Part shown: piece after piece, positions 10,756 through 20,040 of the stretch
Numbering within the stretch: the stretch's first letter is position 1
Layout of the letters: the number at the start of each line of letters is the position of its first letter
Source: Paramoeba atlantica
Lineage: Eukaryota > Discosea
Reading direction: 5' to 3'
NCBI GenBank assembly: GCA_977017575.1
Contig: CDRNVI010000054.1
Location: 372,001-436,000, forward strand
Length of the DNA: 64,000 nt
Notes under the pieces: model-generated
Told to the model about the DNA's origin: nothing
The model's input: only the letters and a program-made list of their open reading frames with translations
Databases searched by the model: none
Made by a program: the position numbers and the translations under genes

Positions 10756-10820
10756 CATTTTAAACACCTTTAATCTCCTCCCTATCCCAACAACGTCAAA
10801 TTTAACCCCCTTCGCCCTCC

Positions 10821-11645
10821 ATGTTCCACCCCTCCCCGCACCACCACCACAACCCCCCCACCACAACCCACCTCACCATCTCCGGCTTCCCCCCGGCCCT
10901 GTGCGACAGCGTGCTCTCCTCCCTACGCACCGCTCTCCACAACGCCGGCCTCCCCACCCCATTCACCACGGAGTACCCCGAGACCATGGGGGCCAATTTC
11001 CTCCATCTCACCCTTCCCGAGCCCACCGCGGCACGGGCTCTGCTCGAGCTCCATGCCACCGAGCTCATCCCCGGGTACTCCATTGGGGTTCAGCCCTACG
11101 TGGTGCCTCCCCCCCCTAACAACCCCTTTGAACCAACCCCTTTGAACAATCCTTGGGTTCAGACCCCTCAAAAGGATGTGAAAACGACAAATACACACGA
11201 GAGCGCGGGGTTCTCCCAGCGCGGGGGCGACTCGAGTCGTTTCCCTGCCATGTGGGTGAATGCGGGGAACCCCGAGGAGGGGGGGCTGCGGAGTTTGTCC
11301 CGGGAGGGCTCCGAGCGCAGCGCTCACGCTCCCCGGGGCAGTGAGGCGAACAGGGGTGGGGGGAGAGGTTATGGAGGGAGAGAAACGGAGGAAGGGGGGT
11401 GGAGCAACGTGGGAGAGGTTGGGCAGAGGGGGATGCGAGGGGTGTCGGAGAGTACGGGGATGAGGCAAGATGGGAGGGAGAGTAGTACGGTGTTGGAGAG
11501 TACACCGGCTCGTGATTTTGAGAATACGAAGCGGTGGGGAGGTGGCTTGATGACGGGGAGTGGAAAGGTATCTCAACTGGAATTGCAACGCGACCCGCAG
11601 TGGTGGTTAGAACCGTTGCAGTGGGTGAGATCCAAAGTATTGTAA
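10821..11645 (+). CDS. MPPN/RRM-type nucleoporin, Nup35/Nup53-like
   Basis: Residues about 14-95 resemble the RRM-like MPPN domain of Nup35/Nup53: 'HLTISGFPPAL' at the start, a central strand 'GANFLHLTLPEPTAARALL' where the family has a 'nWMHIRYQS..QARKAL' motif, and 'GYSIGVQPY' at the end where the family has 'IMIGVKPC'. The middle is a disordered Gly/Arg/Ser/Glu-rich stretch. The last 17 residues ('PQWWLEPLQWVRSKVL') could form an amphipathic helix, the feature by which Nup53 proteins touch the nuclear membrane. The expected role is in the inner ring of the nuclear pore. The family is known to have exactly this order of domain, linker and terminal helix. No FG repeats are present. The gene is GC-rich and has a pyrimidine-rich leader. 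Confidence 0.6.
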   Translation: MFHPSPHHHHNPPTTTHLTISGFPPALCDSVLSSLRTALHNAGLPTPFTTEYPETMGANFLHLTLPEPTAARALLELHATELIPGYSIGVQPYVVPPPPNNPFEPTPLNNPWVQTPQKDVKTTNTHESAGFSQRGGDSSRFPAMWVNAGNPEEGGLRSLSREGSERSAHAPRGSEANRGGGRGYGGRETEEGGWSNVGEVGQRGMRGVSESTGMRQDGRESSTVLESTPARDFENTKRWGGGLMTGSGKVSQLELQRDPQWWLEPLQWVRSKVL

Positions 11646-11955
11646 TGCAAAGATGTGAAGATTTCGGTCCTGTCTTCGCCACAGAGGAGTGTAGTAACAA
11701 TCGTCCGAGATGTCACATAGAGTACAGTGTATTGAACTACTAAATTATTGTGTAGAATCAATGGGGATTCAACCTCTTATTTTGCTTTGTTAAAACATTG
11801 GACAAGACACCCACTTCCTCTCATAAAAATAACGGAGTACTTTATATGGTCACCATTCCGTCGTTGTTCATTTACACCCGTTTTTTTCTATTATTTACAT
11901 GCTCCCCCTTTCTTCATTCTCGGATATTCCGGAGCCATCCAGTAAACGTCGAAAA

Positions 11956-12766
11956 ATGAATGAAGACGAGCCACCATCAAAAAAGAATACCCGAAGTGGG
12001 AAAGTCCACGCCGCAAAAGTTAGATTTGCTAATTTACCTCAAGAATACCAACTCGCACGAGCCACTGCAAAAGTTCACCACGAAGAAAAATCATGGTGCA
12101 CTGACACACCAGCATGTGAGTGGGAAGGTGTGGGTTGTAATGAACGTAATGAAGTGGAAGCTATCTCCTGGAGTAATTCCAAGTTATTGGGAAAAATGAG
12201 TTTTCAAGATCTTCCTCATATGCTCCATTCCTTGCAGGTCAGTGACAATGCTTTGTCAGGTTCGGTACCCTTCGATCAGCTACCTTGGGAACTAGTCATT
12301 TTGAGTCTGCGTCGTAATATATTCAAAGGAGAGGTTGACTTGACTTCCCTACCCCGGAAAATTAAGTACATCTATCTAGGACACAACGTTTTCTCAGGTA
12401 ATGTGTGCTTATCGACGCTTCCCACTGACGTGATGCATTTGTTTCTCGAGCGAAATCGTTTCACGGGGTCTCTTGATTAAAAGTCGCTCCCCTCTAGGAT
12501 CAAGAATCTTAACGTAGAGCAAAATAATTTTTCGTGTGCGCTCGAGCTCGACCACCTGCCATTGAGTTTAAGGAATCTTCTTTTATCCAGCAACGCGTTT
12601 TTTGGGGACGTAGACTTGACGCATCTTCCTGCTAATATGGCATCCTTGGATTTGTCAAAGAATCCGAGTTTGCGTGGCGACGTGCAAAAGTCCGAACTTC
12701 CGGCTGGTCTTCAGACGTTGCAGATCACGGATACGCAAGTTAGAATCAGTGATGTGAACAATCAGT
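11956..12766 (+). pseudogene. LRR-family gene interrupted by one in-frame stop
   Basis: From ATG 11956 the protein has a basic N-terminus, the family motif 'LPQEYQL', then 'DTPACEWEGVGC', a cap like that of plant LRR proteins, then repeats with DL..LP..L..L.L..N.F. A TAA at 12478-12480 stops the frame. The same frame continues without other breaks to TAG at 12766 with five more repeats ('SLRNLLLSSNAFFGDVDL'). Since all three stop codons end other genes here, I read the TAA as a mutation, leaving either a pseudogene or a shortened protein. No signal peptide. An upstream ATG at 11899 in the same frame would add 19 residues. Confidence 0.75.
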
Positions 12767-12990
12767 AGTGCGAACTAATTTTAAGAATTCCATTGTATAT
12801 TGAATTTGAAAAGCGAAGAATCACGACGCCGTGAAAACATTAATTAAGAGTGAGATTGCGGGGGTTGTTTACAACCTCTGCCTCTCCCTTCTTTATGGTA
12901 TCCGGGGTAGGGTGGATCCAGCAGGGTGAGAAAGGGGGTCCAGCCCCCCTCCTATCCTCGATTTGGGCACAAATCACGGAGCTTAAAAAC

Positions 12991-13085
12991 GTAGGTCCCG
13001 GGACTCGAACCCAGGTAGTCCAGTTCATAGGACCTGCCGTTCATAATCTGATGGTCGCAGGTTCGACTCCCGGCGGCTATATTTT
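12991..13085. other. tRNA-like locus with two opposed T-arm/B-box motifs
   Basis: Two perfect B-box matches face outward: GGTTCGACTCC on + at 13060-13070 and GGTTCGAGTCC on - (13011-13001). The - strand one sits in a well-paired T-arm (CTGGG-loop-CCCGG) followed by a seven-base acceptor-like stretch and TTTTT at 12990. The + strand one is followed by CGGCTAT, A and TTTT. A TTCATAA loop resembling a Met anticodon loop lies at 13040. I cannot fold either into a full tRNA: no matching 5' acceptor strand or D-arm is present. It could be tRNA-derived repeat sequence or two fused tRNA 3' halves. Confidence 0.4.
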
Positions 13086-13099
13086 CAGCCATACGCGGG

Positions 13100-13605
13100 C
13101 GTCGTTAATGGGAAGCAATTTGCGAAGCCCGTTTACCAACAACCACCGCTTTTTAACGAAGCAGCTAGCACACCGACATTATTTAGGATAACGTTTTTTG
13201 CCCGTAATTTTTACCTTACTTTCTGGTACCTTGATTAATGTTTGGCGCTCATATATGAAATAATTTCAGGTGTGCATACCTTTTAAAACGTGAAGTTTTA
13301 AGGCAAGTACTGAGAAACACTACCTTTTGGGAATTTGGAAGCCTTGTAATACACTTTTGATTCCTCCGGAATCCAATTCCATTTGGCGATGTCGCTCAAG
13401 TGGTGCTCAAGCATGGAAGCAACGTAAACTTGTTTTTGACACTAATTCGCTGCATAAAGCTGCAGTAAAAATTGTGCAAGGTGTGGTGTAGACCACTGAC
13501 TACTACTAAATTTATGAACAGACACGAGCGTAGATACAGCGCATGTAGTACACAAAGTAGTCTACATGTATACAATAGTTAATTATAAATACATAATTTC
13601 CCTTA
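13100..13605. other. gene-free spacer upstream of RPB10
   Basis: AT-rich sequence without a supported reading frame. No TATA element could be picked out with confidence. Confidence 0.4.
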
Positions 13606-13866
13606 ATGATCATCCCGATACGATGCTTCACTTGTGGCAAAGTAATTGGCGACAAGTGGGATGACTACATGAGTTACCAGAAACAGGGCTACCGTAGCGG
13701 CGATGCGATGGACTTGCTGGGTTTGCATCGCATGTGTTGCCGACGAATGTTTCTTTCACACTCCGAGCAAACACACATTTTGCTATTATTTAATCCAGCG
13801 GATCGATACACCGACACTGAGAAATTGGCCAACACCGCAGAAGATGCTGAAGCGGCAAACGCTTGA
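13606..13866 (+). CDS. RPB10: RNA polymerase I/II/III shared subunit RPB10 (RPABC5)
   Basis: The protein starts 'MIIPIRCFTCGKVIGDKW', the near-invariant opening of RPB10, a small zinc-binding subunit shared by the three nuclear RNA polymerases that helps assemble the RPB2/RPB3 side of the enzyme. The zinc ligands are visible as C7, C10 and the paired C44-C45 in 'HRMCCRRM'. The family is normally about 65-75 residues; this one has 86, the extra being an acidic Ala/Glu tail. It is single-exon and ends with TGA. The start is fixed by conservation of the first residues. Confidence 0.95.
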   Translation: MIIPIRCFTCGKVIGDKWDDYMSYQKQGYRSGDAMDLLGLHRMCCRRMFLSHSEQTHILLLFNPADRYTDTEKLANTAEDAEAANA

Positions 13867-14144
13867 GAACCTTATTATCTTGTAGCAAATAGCTCGTTTC
13901 TCAGGACCATTCTTTTTGAGGATCTTATGAAAGTAGGAATGAACGCAGGGCCAACGTTTGGTTCATGCCTCGTGTCTCAAACGTGTAATCATACTTTGTT
14001 ATTGTATATCGTGAATGTTATTGTTGTTCTATTGTAGTAGAGAAGGAATTTACTTATTTGTAGGCTCTCTGTCCAAAGAAGTCATCCATACCTCTTTTCT
14101 ACAGCTGCACCAACGCCCTGTTTTTTTGTAACCTTTCATCTACA

Positions 14145-17100
14145 ATGAAAAATCTGCGGCATTCAATGTTACGTACCGTGCTACGCCGCTCGGGAGAGAT
14201 TCTAGAACAAAAAGTTGAAGTTGAAACCCTCTGTATCCTTCTCTCCGCCCTCTCCACCCTCCGCGTGAAACCCTCCCTACCCGTACTCCGCAACGCCCTC
14301 TGGCAAGCCAAACGTCTCTCCAGCGATCTCAACCTGGCCAACCTCAACCAAATCCTCACCTTCGTCGCCGCCTCCGGCAACGATGCCCGTTTCAACCCCG
14401 TCGCCCAAGACCGTCTGGAGAAACTCTTCCTCGCCACCGCCCACCTCCTTCGTCCCGCCACCGAAACCGACGCCACCTGTACCGAAACCGAAACCGAAAC
14501 CCCCACGCCCCCCCCCGACACCCCCACCCCCCCCTCCGCCTTCCCCGAGGAGATCCGTCTCCTGCTCCGCAGCTCCCGTCGTATCGGGTATCTCCCCCCG
14601 TCCACCCTTGCCACGGTCCACGCTCTCCTCCCCGAGCTCACCCCGCAGTACTCCCCCCACCAAGCCAGCTGTGTGCTCACCTCACTGCTACGGCTCGGCC
14701 CCTCCCACCCCCCCAGCAGCGCTCTGCGGCCCTCCCCCCTCACCGCCTTAGCCCAAGCCATTGCCTCTCGCTGTGGCAGTGGCGGCAGGGGCAGTGGCAG
14801 TGGGAGTGGGAGCCGTGGCAATGGGAGTGGGAGCCGTAGCAGTGGGAGTGGCAGTGGGAGTGGGGGTAGTGGGAGTGGGGGTAGTGGGAGTGGGGGTAGT
14901 GGGAGTGGGGGTAGTGGGAGTGGGGGTAGTGGGGGTGGGGGCAGCCCTTGGGTGACCCGTGCGATGGTGGCGGAGTGTGCCACATCGTGGGCCCGGGCCC
15001 CCGCGGCGTGTGTGGGGTTAACCCCACTGGTGTTGGATTGGGTGACGCAGGAGTTGAGAAAGGGGTTGGAGGAGGGTGGGGGTACAACAGTGGGGAGCTC
15101 AGGAACAGAGATGAACAAAGGTTCATCTGGTGGGGGAGATGAGGAAAGAGGGGAGAGGGAGGGGGTGGGGTGGAGAGGGGATTCGTCCTCTTTGTCGGGT
15201 GGTGGTGGTGATGTTGAAAATGACCAGAGTGATTTTCTAAACACCTCCCCGGATATTTCTCTTCCGGAGGAGACAATGAATGGGGAAGTGATATTCGCCG
15301 AAGAGGAGAATTCAAATTCAAGGTCAGTTCCTTCTTCTTCATCTTCTCCAAGAATCCGAAATTCCGTCTCCCCGCGTTACCTCCCCCAAAAGATGTGTCT
15401 GGATTGGTCCCCCAATGAACTTATTCAAGTTCTCTCCGGGGCCTTAAGCCAAGGTGCCCCGGCCTGTTTTATCTTTCCTCTATTGGAAGTGTTAGAACAT
15501 CACACCGTGGCCCCGTTATCGTGCGACATGGGTACGTTGTTACGACGCACCGACAGCTACCGAAGCGCCGCCGCAAAGGCGCCCCATTTAAATTGGTATA
15601 GCGAAATCGAAGACACACTCCGGCCGTTGGTGAAAGAACAAAGCTGGGAGGATCCGATATTATATCCGCAGACTAATGCAAAGGCAAAGACGAATGCAAA
15701 CACAAAAGCGGGTACGAATGAAAAAACAGCAGCAGGGGCTGTCCATGCCGATTTAGTCGATCTCATTCGTGTACGGATTTTAGAATTGCTCTCAGCGGTC
15801 GTTACCGAGGAAGCTAACGCGATCGTGGACAAAGGCGTGCTCCCGTCGTTATCCCGAAAGCAGCCCACCTATATTAATCTAATGGTCTCAGGACTCGGGG
15901 ATGCTTTCGCCTATTTGGAGCGCAGACGACACTTGCTGGGGCTCCCCTGGAGGCAGGAGCAGGGCGGGTGTTTGGAGAACGCGGAAGGGGGGAGTCGCGC
16001 CTATCACCGTGCGGGGCATTACCCCAATACACGAGCGTGGTTACGGGCGTTTCTGGATCACCTCTCCCTGGAACACCTACGGGAGGGGACGCTGTTTGAT
16101 ATGGCCCATATGTACTCCTCCGGGTCGATTTTGGGGATCATGTCCCCTCGGGACGCAGGGGTGATGTTTGAGTCCTGTGTACAGGCCTCGAAGACACAGC
16201 CGTGGACCGCACAGACCCTCGTGCTGGTGTTAAACTCTGCCATGCATACCTCTCAGCCCCGGGATCGGATTTGTGCGTTGTTACGGGAATTTTCCTGTTC
16301 AAAGGAACAAGAGCCGCGAGAGGGCATACACAAAACAAGTGAGCAAAAGACCCGTGAAAACAACACAGCCTTACATGGGGAAGCGGAGTTGGTGAAAACA
16401 AAGGAAGAGAAGATGAGGAAAGTTCCGCTAAGTGATCTTGACAGCACCCAGCTGTGTCGTGTGATGAAAGTTCTGGCGTGGGCGAAGTCCAAGGGGGGTA
16501 ATGTCCCCCCGGATCTCGTGGTCGGTAACCTGCGTCGCCTGAGTGATCCCGAGACGTGTGCGAGTCTCGACCCTGCGGTCCTGTCGCTTTGTTTAATGAA
16601 TGCAGGCCTGCTGCTGGTGAGCCCTGCGGAGTTGTTCCCCTTTGTATCTCGTATTTACAACGACCGCGCTTTACGCGAAAAGTTCCAGCCCCCGCATATT
16701 GCCAACTGTCTGTTCGGGATGCAACGCTGTCGTACGTGGAGAGGGGGGGATAAGATTCGTGCGCTGCATGCGGAGGCCTCGCGACTGCTGCTGGATCGCG
16801 CCGTGGAGCTTACGCGGTTTCCGAATAAAATCCCGCAGGAAGAAGAAAAGACAAATGAATTGGGAGAGTTTTTTACGTATGGAGCGGATGCACAGCGGCG
16901 GGACACAAGTCGTCAGTCGGAAGAGTGGGGGTGGGAAGGAGAGGGGCAGCAATCGAATGATGAGGCATCTGCACAATCAGATAGGGAATCTCGTACCGAA
17001 TTGAATAAGGGTTCTCCGTCCTACACGCCGACCCCCATAGGAAAGCCCTACCCTCGAGAACTCCCCTTCACCCCGGATCAAGCTACGGATTTTCTTGTTA

Positions 17101-17633
17101 CGGTAAACCAGACCCGGTACTGTCCGGACTCGAAAATCGTTCACCGCTGGTGTGTGTTTGTACTGCGCCAATGGGAAGCCCTGGACGAGACCCTGAGCCT
17201 ACGTGAGGGGTCGAACCCGGAGCAGCGCGCCCCCCGGCGCATTCGACAACGCCAAGCCGCCCCAATCCGCCCGTTCTCGCTGCTTACAATTGCACAAATC
17301 CTGGATGTGTTTGCGCGGGTGCGTATGCGCATGAGCCCGGAGGAGATTAAATTGTTTTTTCGTGCCATGAAAACGATTTTGCTCACCGGGGAGCAGGATG
17401 GGGGGCACCGGAGCCGTGCGACAGCATCCGCCCGGAATAACACGCTTTCTCCTGGGTTTGTGATTCCCGTGCTCGCGATGATGTACCACACGCGAGTCGG
17501 GAGTCGTGCGTTGCTGCGCAGGCTGCAGCAGTGCGAGTCGGATATTTTGAAGAACTCCAGCGACAGGGACTGTCGGCGATGGGAGGTGTACATGAAGGAT
17601 CTAACCGCACGGCTGGACAAACAGGAGGGGTAA
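14145..17633 (+). CDS. large helical protein, possibly organellar RNA-binding repeat protein
   Basis: A single 1162-residue frame. Residues 1-110 and most of 390-1162 are Leu/Ala-rich helical pairs ('LCRVMKVLAWAKSKG', 'ALSLCLMNAGLLLVSPAELF'-like spacing of about 35-40 residues), in the manner of FASTK/RAP, OPR or related RNA-binding helical-repeat proteins of mitochondria or plastids. I see no clear RAP domain at the end. A pure Gly/Ser tract fills residues about 210-267, encoded by a GTGGGAGTGGGG microsatellite, and a Thr/Pro tract lies at 108-126. The N-terminus (MKNLRHSMLRTVLRR) is basic and suits a mitochondrial presequence. The family call is inference from shape only. Confidence 0.6.
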   Translation: MKNLRHSMLRTVLRRSGEILEQKVEVETLCILLSALSTLRVKPSLPVLRNALWQAKRLSSDLNLANLNQILTFVAASGNDARFNPVAQDRLEKLFLATAHLLRPATETDATCTETETETPTPPPDTPTPPSAFPEEIRLLLRSSRRIGYLPPSTLATVHALLPELTPQYSPHQASCVLTSLLRLGPSHPPSSALRPSPLTALAQAIASRCGSGGRGSGSGSGSRGNGSGSRSSGSGSGSGGSGSGGSGSGGSGSGGSGSGGSGGGGSPWVTRAMVAECATSWARAPAACVGLTPLVLDWVTQELRKGLEEGGGTTVGSSGTEMNKGSSGGGDEERGEREGVGWRGDSSSLSGGGGDVENDQSDFLNTSPDISLPEETMNGEVIFAEEENSNSRSVPSSSSSPRIRNSVSPRYLPQKMCLDWSPNELIQVLSGALSQGAPACFIFPLLEVLEHHTVAPLSCDMGTLLRRTDSYRSAAAKAPHLNWYSEIEDTLRPLVKEQSWEDPILYPQTNAKAKTNANTKAGTNEKTAAGAVHADLVDLIRVRILELLSAVVTEEANAIVDKGVLPSLSRKQPTYINLMVSGLGDAFAYLERRRHLLGLPWRQEQGGCLENAEGGSRAYHRAGHYPNTRAWLRAFLDHLSLEHLREGTLFDMAHMYSSGSILGIMSPRDAGVMFESCVQASKTQPWTAQTLVLVLNSAMHTSQPRDRICALLREFSCSKEQEPREGIHKTSEQKTRENNTALHGEAELVKTKEEKMRKVPLSDLDSTQLCRVMKVLAWAKSKGGNVPPDLVVGNLRRLSDPETCASLDPAVLSLCLMNAGLLLVSPAELFPFVSRIYNDRALREKFQPPHIANCLFGMQRCRTWRGGDKIRALHAEASRLLLDRAVELTRFPNKIPQEEEKTNELGEFFTYGADAQRRDTSRQSEEWGWEGEGQQSNDEASAQSDRESRTELNKGSPSYTPTPIGKPYPRELPFTPDQATDFLVTVNQTRYCPDSKIVHRWCVFVLRQWEALDETLSLREGSNPEQRAPRRIRQRQAAPIRPFSLLTIAQILDVFARVRMRMSPEEIKLFFRAMKTILLTGEQDGGHRSRATASARNNTLSPGFVIPVLAMMYHTRVGSRALLRRLQQCESDILKNSSDRDCRRWEVYMKDLTARLDKQEG
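14776..14945 (+). repeat. in-gene GGGAGTGGGGGTAGT microsatellite
   Basis: About 170 bases of G-rich short tandem repeat, first with units near GGGAGTGGCAGT and then GGGAGTGGGGGTAGT in five or more nearly perfect copies. It keeps the reading frame of the surrounding gene, coding Gly-Ser. Its length is likely to vary between strains, and the G runs could form quadruplexes. Confidence 0.85.
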
Positions 17634-17823
17634 GGCAGAGGGGGTAGCGGTGGAACGTAGAAACACGTTGGAACAGGATCGTAGAGGGATGATGCGCGGT
17701 AGAAACGTCTTAAAGCGAGTTTTTTCACGCCTGTACATAAAACAGAAGGCCCTCTGCGACGTGTCACCGTGGTCTTGGCAGTTAAGCTCGAGATTTGCAC
17801 TCTGTCACGGGACTCTGTCACAG

Positions 17824-17985
17824 CACTAGGGAGTGAAATTGACGTTGAATCCATTCAACTTTAATGGAAACACCATTTTCTTCCCATGTGTAATACAGAA
17901 AAAAATACAGAATTGTTTTCTGTATAGCGAATCTACTTTCAGAACTCTGTAAATTCATATTCGATGTCTGGCTATAGTACTATCT
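17824..17985 (+). repeat. degenerate copy of the LRR gene's 3' flank
   Basis: The stretch from ACTCTGTCACGGGACTCTG through GACGTTGAATCCATTCAAC to ATGTCTGGCTATAGTACT matches, in the same order and orientation, the end and 3' flank of the LRR gene at 18800-18960 (GATGTTGAGTCATTCAAC ... TATCTGGCTATAGTACT). The two copies bracket the gene at 18024 about 1 kb apart. This suggests a tandem duplication in which the upstream LRR copy has been reduced to its tail. A small hairpin (ATACAGAA/TTCTGTAT, 17905-17925) lies inside. Confidence 0.65.
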
Positions 17986-18023
17986 AGAGTTTTCTACTAG
18001 AGAAATACAGACTGACAATATTT

Positions 18024-18845
18024 ATGATGTACAACCAACTCTGCATGCTACACTACGCATTCGACGTGCCAGCCAGTGGAGAACATTCACGCCTGGGAAG
18101 GGCTCGAAGAGGAGTAAATGTGCCACAGGAATGTGAACTTGCAGAGTTTTTCAAAAATATTGAGAAGCCCCACTTCACGTGGAATATTTCAAACTCAGCG
18201 TGCCTGTGGTACGGTGTCCTGTGCGAGGATGGAGAATCCGTTTCACGTTTGTCTATTAGTGACCTGGATCTGAGGGGGACACTTGACTTCACTTACTTGC
18301 CTCGAACAACGGTGGTATGTTGGTTGAACGGGGACAAATTGCATGGTCCGGTTGCGCTTGATAAACTGCCACTGGGACTTTTAGTCCTGTCACTTGAAAA
18401 CAACAAGTTTTCTGGGCATATAAATTTGGCGAAATTGCCGCAAACGTTGAGAATGCTTACGCTGGCCGACAACTTATTTGAAGGAAACGTAGATCTTGCA
18501 CATTTACCCCCAAGAATGCTGCGTTTGAAGCTCGACAGGAATCGGTTCTCCGGGGTCGTTGATGTTTCTCATTTCCCCAGCGGAATTAAGATCGTTCATT
18601 TGCAAGAAAATTCATTTTCAGGACAGCTTGCGCTGCACGCTTTGCCACAGTCTCTGGAAGTGCTGAATTGCAGCAGGAATTGCTTCTCCGATGTGTGTTG
18701 CGATCATCTCCCTATGTCAATAAAGGGCGTGTCCGTAGACGATAATCCAGATATTGATGATGAGGTCCACCAGTCATTAAACTTTAAGATATTAGACGCG
18801 TGGTATCTCTCAGACTCTGAGAAGACTCTGAAAGAGAGTCCCTAG
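18024..18845 (+). CDS. LRR-family protein with AC-W-GV-C cap, intact
   Basis: The best-preserved member of the family, 273 residues. The N-terminus is basic ('GRARRGVNVPQECEL'), followed by the cap motif 'SACLWYGVLC' (residues about 58-67), comparable to the LRRNT_2 cap of plant receptor-like proteins. About eight repeats of 22-24 residues follow ('LEVLNCSRNCFSD', 'LTLADNLFEGNVDLAHLP'), and a short acidic tail ends at TAG. Unlike plant receptors there is no signal peptide, membrane helix or kinase, so a cytosolic or unconventional location is possible. The paired Cys of the cap are kept. Function unknown. Confidence 0.8.
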   Translation: MMYNQLCMLHYAFDVPASGEHSRLGRARRGVNVPQECELAEFFKNIEKPHFTWNISNSACLWYGVLCEDGESVSRLSISDLDLRGTLDFTYLPRTTVVCWLNGDKLHGPVALDKLPLGLLVLSLENNKFSGHINLAKLPQTLRMLTLADNLFEGNVDLAHLPPRMLRLKLDRNRFSGVVDVSHFPSGIKIVHLQENSFSGQLALHALPQSLEVLNCSRNCFSDVCCDHLPMSIKGVSVDDNPDIDDEVHQSLNFKILDAWYLSDSEKTLKESP

Positions 18846-18965
18846 AGAAGTTGATGTTGAGTCATTCAACCTGAATGGAGATGTTGTTTTCTTCACGAAT
18901 GATTTTTTCTGCTATTATTAGAACATTGTAGATTCATAAGTGATATCTGGCTATAGTACTGCACT
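18844..18965 (+). repeat. 3' flank copy paired with 17824-17985
   Basis: Contains the TATCTGGCTATAGTACT block and the GAAGTTGATGTTGAGTC block shared with the region upstream of the same gene, in direct orientation. Confidence 0.65.
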
Positions 18966-18990
18966 TCCCTAATTAATTGTGACCGCTCTA

Positions 18991-19324
18991 CCCCCCCCCC
19001 CTATTTACTATCCCCCCTAGTTAATAGGGCTCCGTGTCACCCCCCCCCCCTTTAATAGGGCCATTTTGTCTGGAAGGCCAAAAAAGATTTCAGGGAAAGT
19101 GCCAAAAAATTGTCGAATGCGCCGCGAAGCGGCGGATTTTTTTTTCGTATCTAGCCCAACAACCAAAAGTGTATCAAAAGGGAGTAAGACCTTGTTTCAC
19201 AACGATAAAAAAGGCGCCGCGAAGGGGCGCCGATTTTTTTCTTTCGTATTATTTTACATGTCCCCCCCTTTATTAGGACCTTTTGCCCAAAATCGGAGTC
19301 TTATTAAATAGAGGGGGGGGAGAG
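18991..19324 (+). mobile_element. R-E C-rich MITE
   Basis: The 334 bp element has C-run ends (CCCCCCCCCCCTATTTACTA on the left, complement of CTCTCCCCCCCTCTATTTAA on the right) and TA at both borders. An inner block CCCCCCCTTTAATAGGGCC (19045) is repeated in direct orientation as CCCCCCTTTATTAGGACC (19263). Two GC hairpins with a GAAG-type loop (GCCGCGAAGCGGC and GGCGCCGCGAAGGGGCGCC) lie between. No coding capacity. Confidence 0.65.
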
Positions 19325-19589
19325 TAATTGTTATTTTCGATGGAACCTTGGACACGAGGCGTCGTGAAGCCGGTCCTTTTTTTTTCATTTTCTAGCGTAC
19401 GGTCGTATGTTGTGGTTTTCGAGTCCGGTCCGTTTGTCTCCGATAAGATGTGACCTCCGCACTTTCCGCGTAGGTACCCGTGCGGGTGCTCCACGCGGGT
19501 GTAAAAGGATAAAACTGTAAACTGCAACCGTTCCGTTGACTTCCCTTCATTTCTCTCTCTTCCGGAAAATGGTAATGTTCATGTAGGAT

Positions 19590-20040
19590 GCTAGTGAAAC
19601 CTACACTATGTGCCCGACTTTATAGATGGGGCCTAAACACGCATGTTAACACGAAGTGTCCCATTTGCAATGAGGAAGTCCAAACTATCCGCCACATACT
19701 TGCTGGCTGTCGAGTCTCCCTGGAACAAGGATGATACACCTATCGCCACAATTTGGTGCTCGTGACGCTAGCTGATGCTGTATCCAGCTGCCCGACGACA
19801 GCGCAAACCCATTTCGACCTTGACCTGTACCGGAAACCGACATCCTGGCTATCAGGAACTGAACTAAAGCCAGATGGGTGGGTATGACTCCACAACGGCA
19901 CGGAATTTATTATAGAGCTAACGTGCCCGTGAAAGAGAACATGGCAGCTGCACATGGGAAAAAACTTGCGAAACTGGGTAGCGATGGTGCACTTCTAGCG
20001 AGGAAGGCAAAAGCGAAAGAGAGACCCGTCGTATGCGGGG
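19590..20040 (+). mobile_element. LINE 3' fragment (zinc knuckle plus nuclease tail)
   Basis: The frame at 19621 reads 'YRWGLNTHVNTKCPICNEEV', then 'TIRHILAGCRVSLEQG', a C-x2-C...H...C knuckle found near the C-terminus of LINE proteins, then 'LKPDGWV' and, after a frame change, 'IIELTCP' and 'ENMAAAHGKKLAKL', which fit a restriction-like (PD-E-K) nuclease core. A TGA near 19690 replaces an expected Arg, consistent with CpG decay. No reverse transcriptase precedes it, so the copy is strongly 5'-truncated and dead. The A/T-rich sequence after 20040 may be its 3' tail. Confidence 0.7.

Noticed and set aside
12478-12480. Alternative genetic code with TAA read as an amino acid
   Set aside because: TAA, TAG and TGA all end recognisable genes in the window (for example TAA at 25803, TAG at 36795, TGA at 54318).
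14099-15351. Reverse-strand frames rich in Pro/His-Ser
   Set aside because: They mirror the Gly-Ser microsatellite of the forward gene.
18989-19326. Host Pol III gene suggested by T runs
   Set aside because: No A-box or B-box; the structure is explained by a C-rich MITE.
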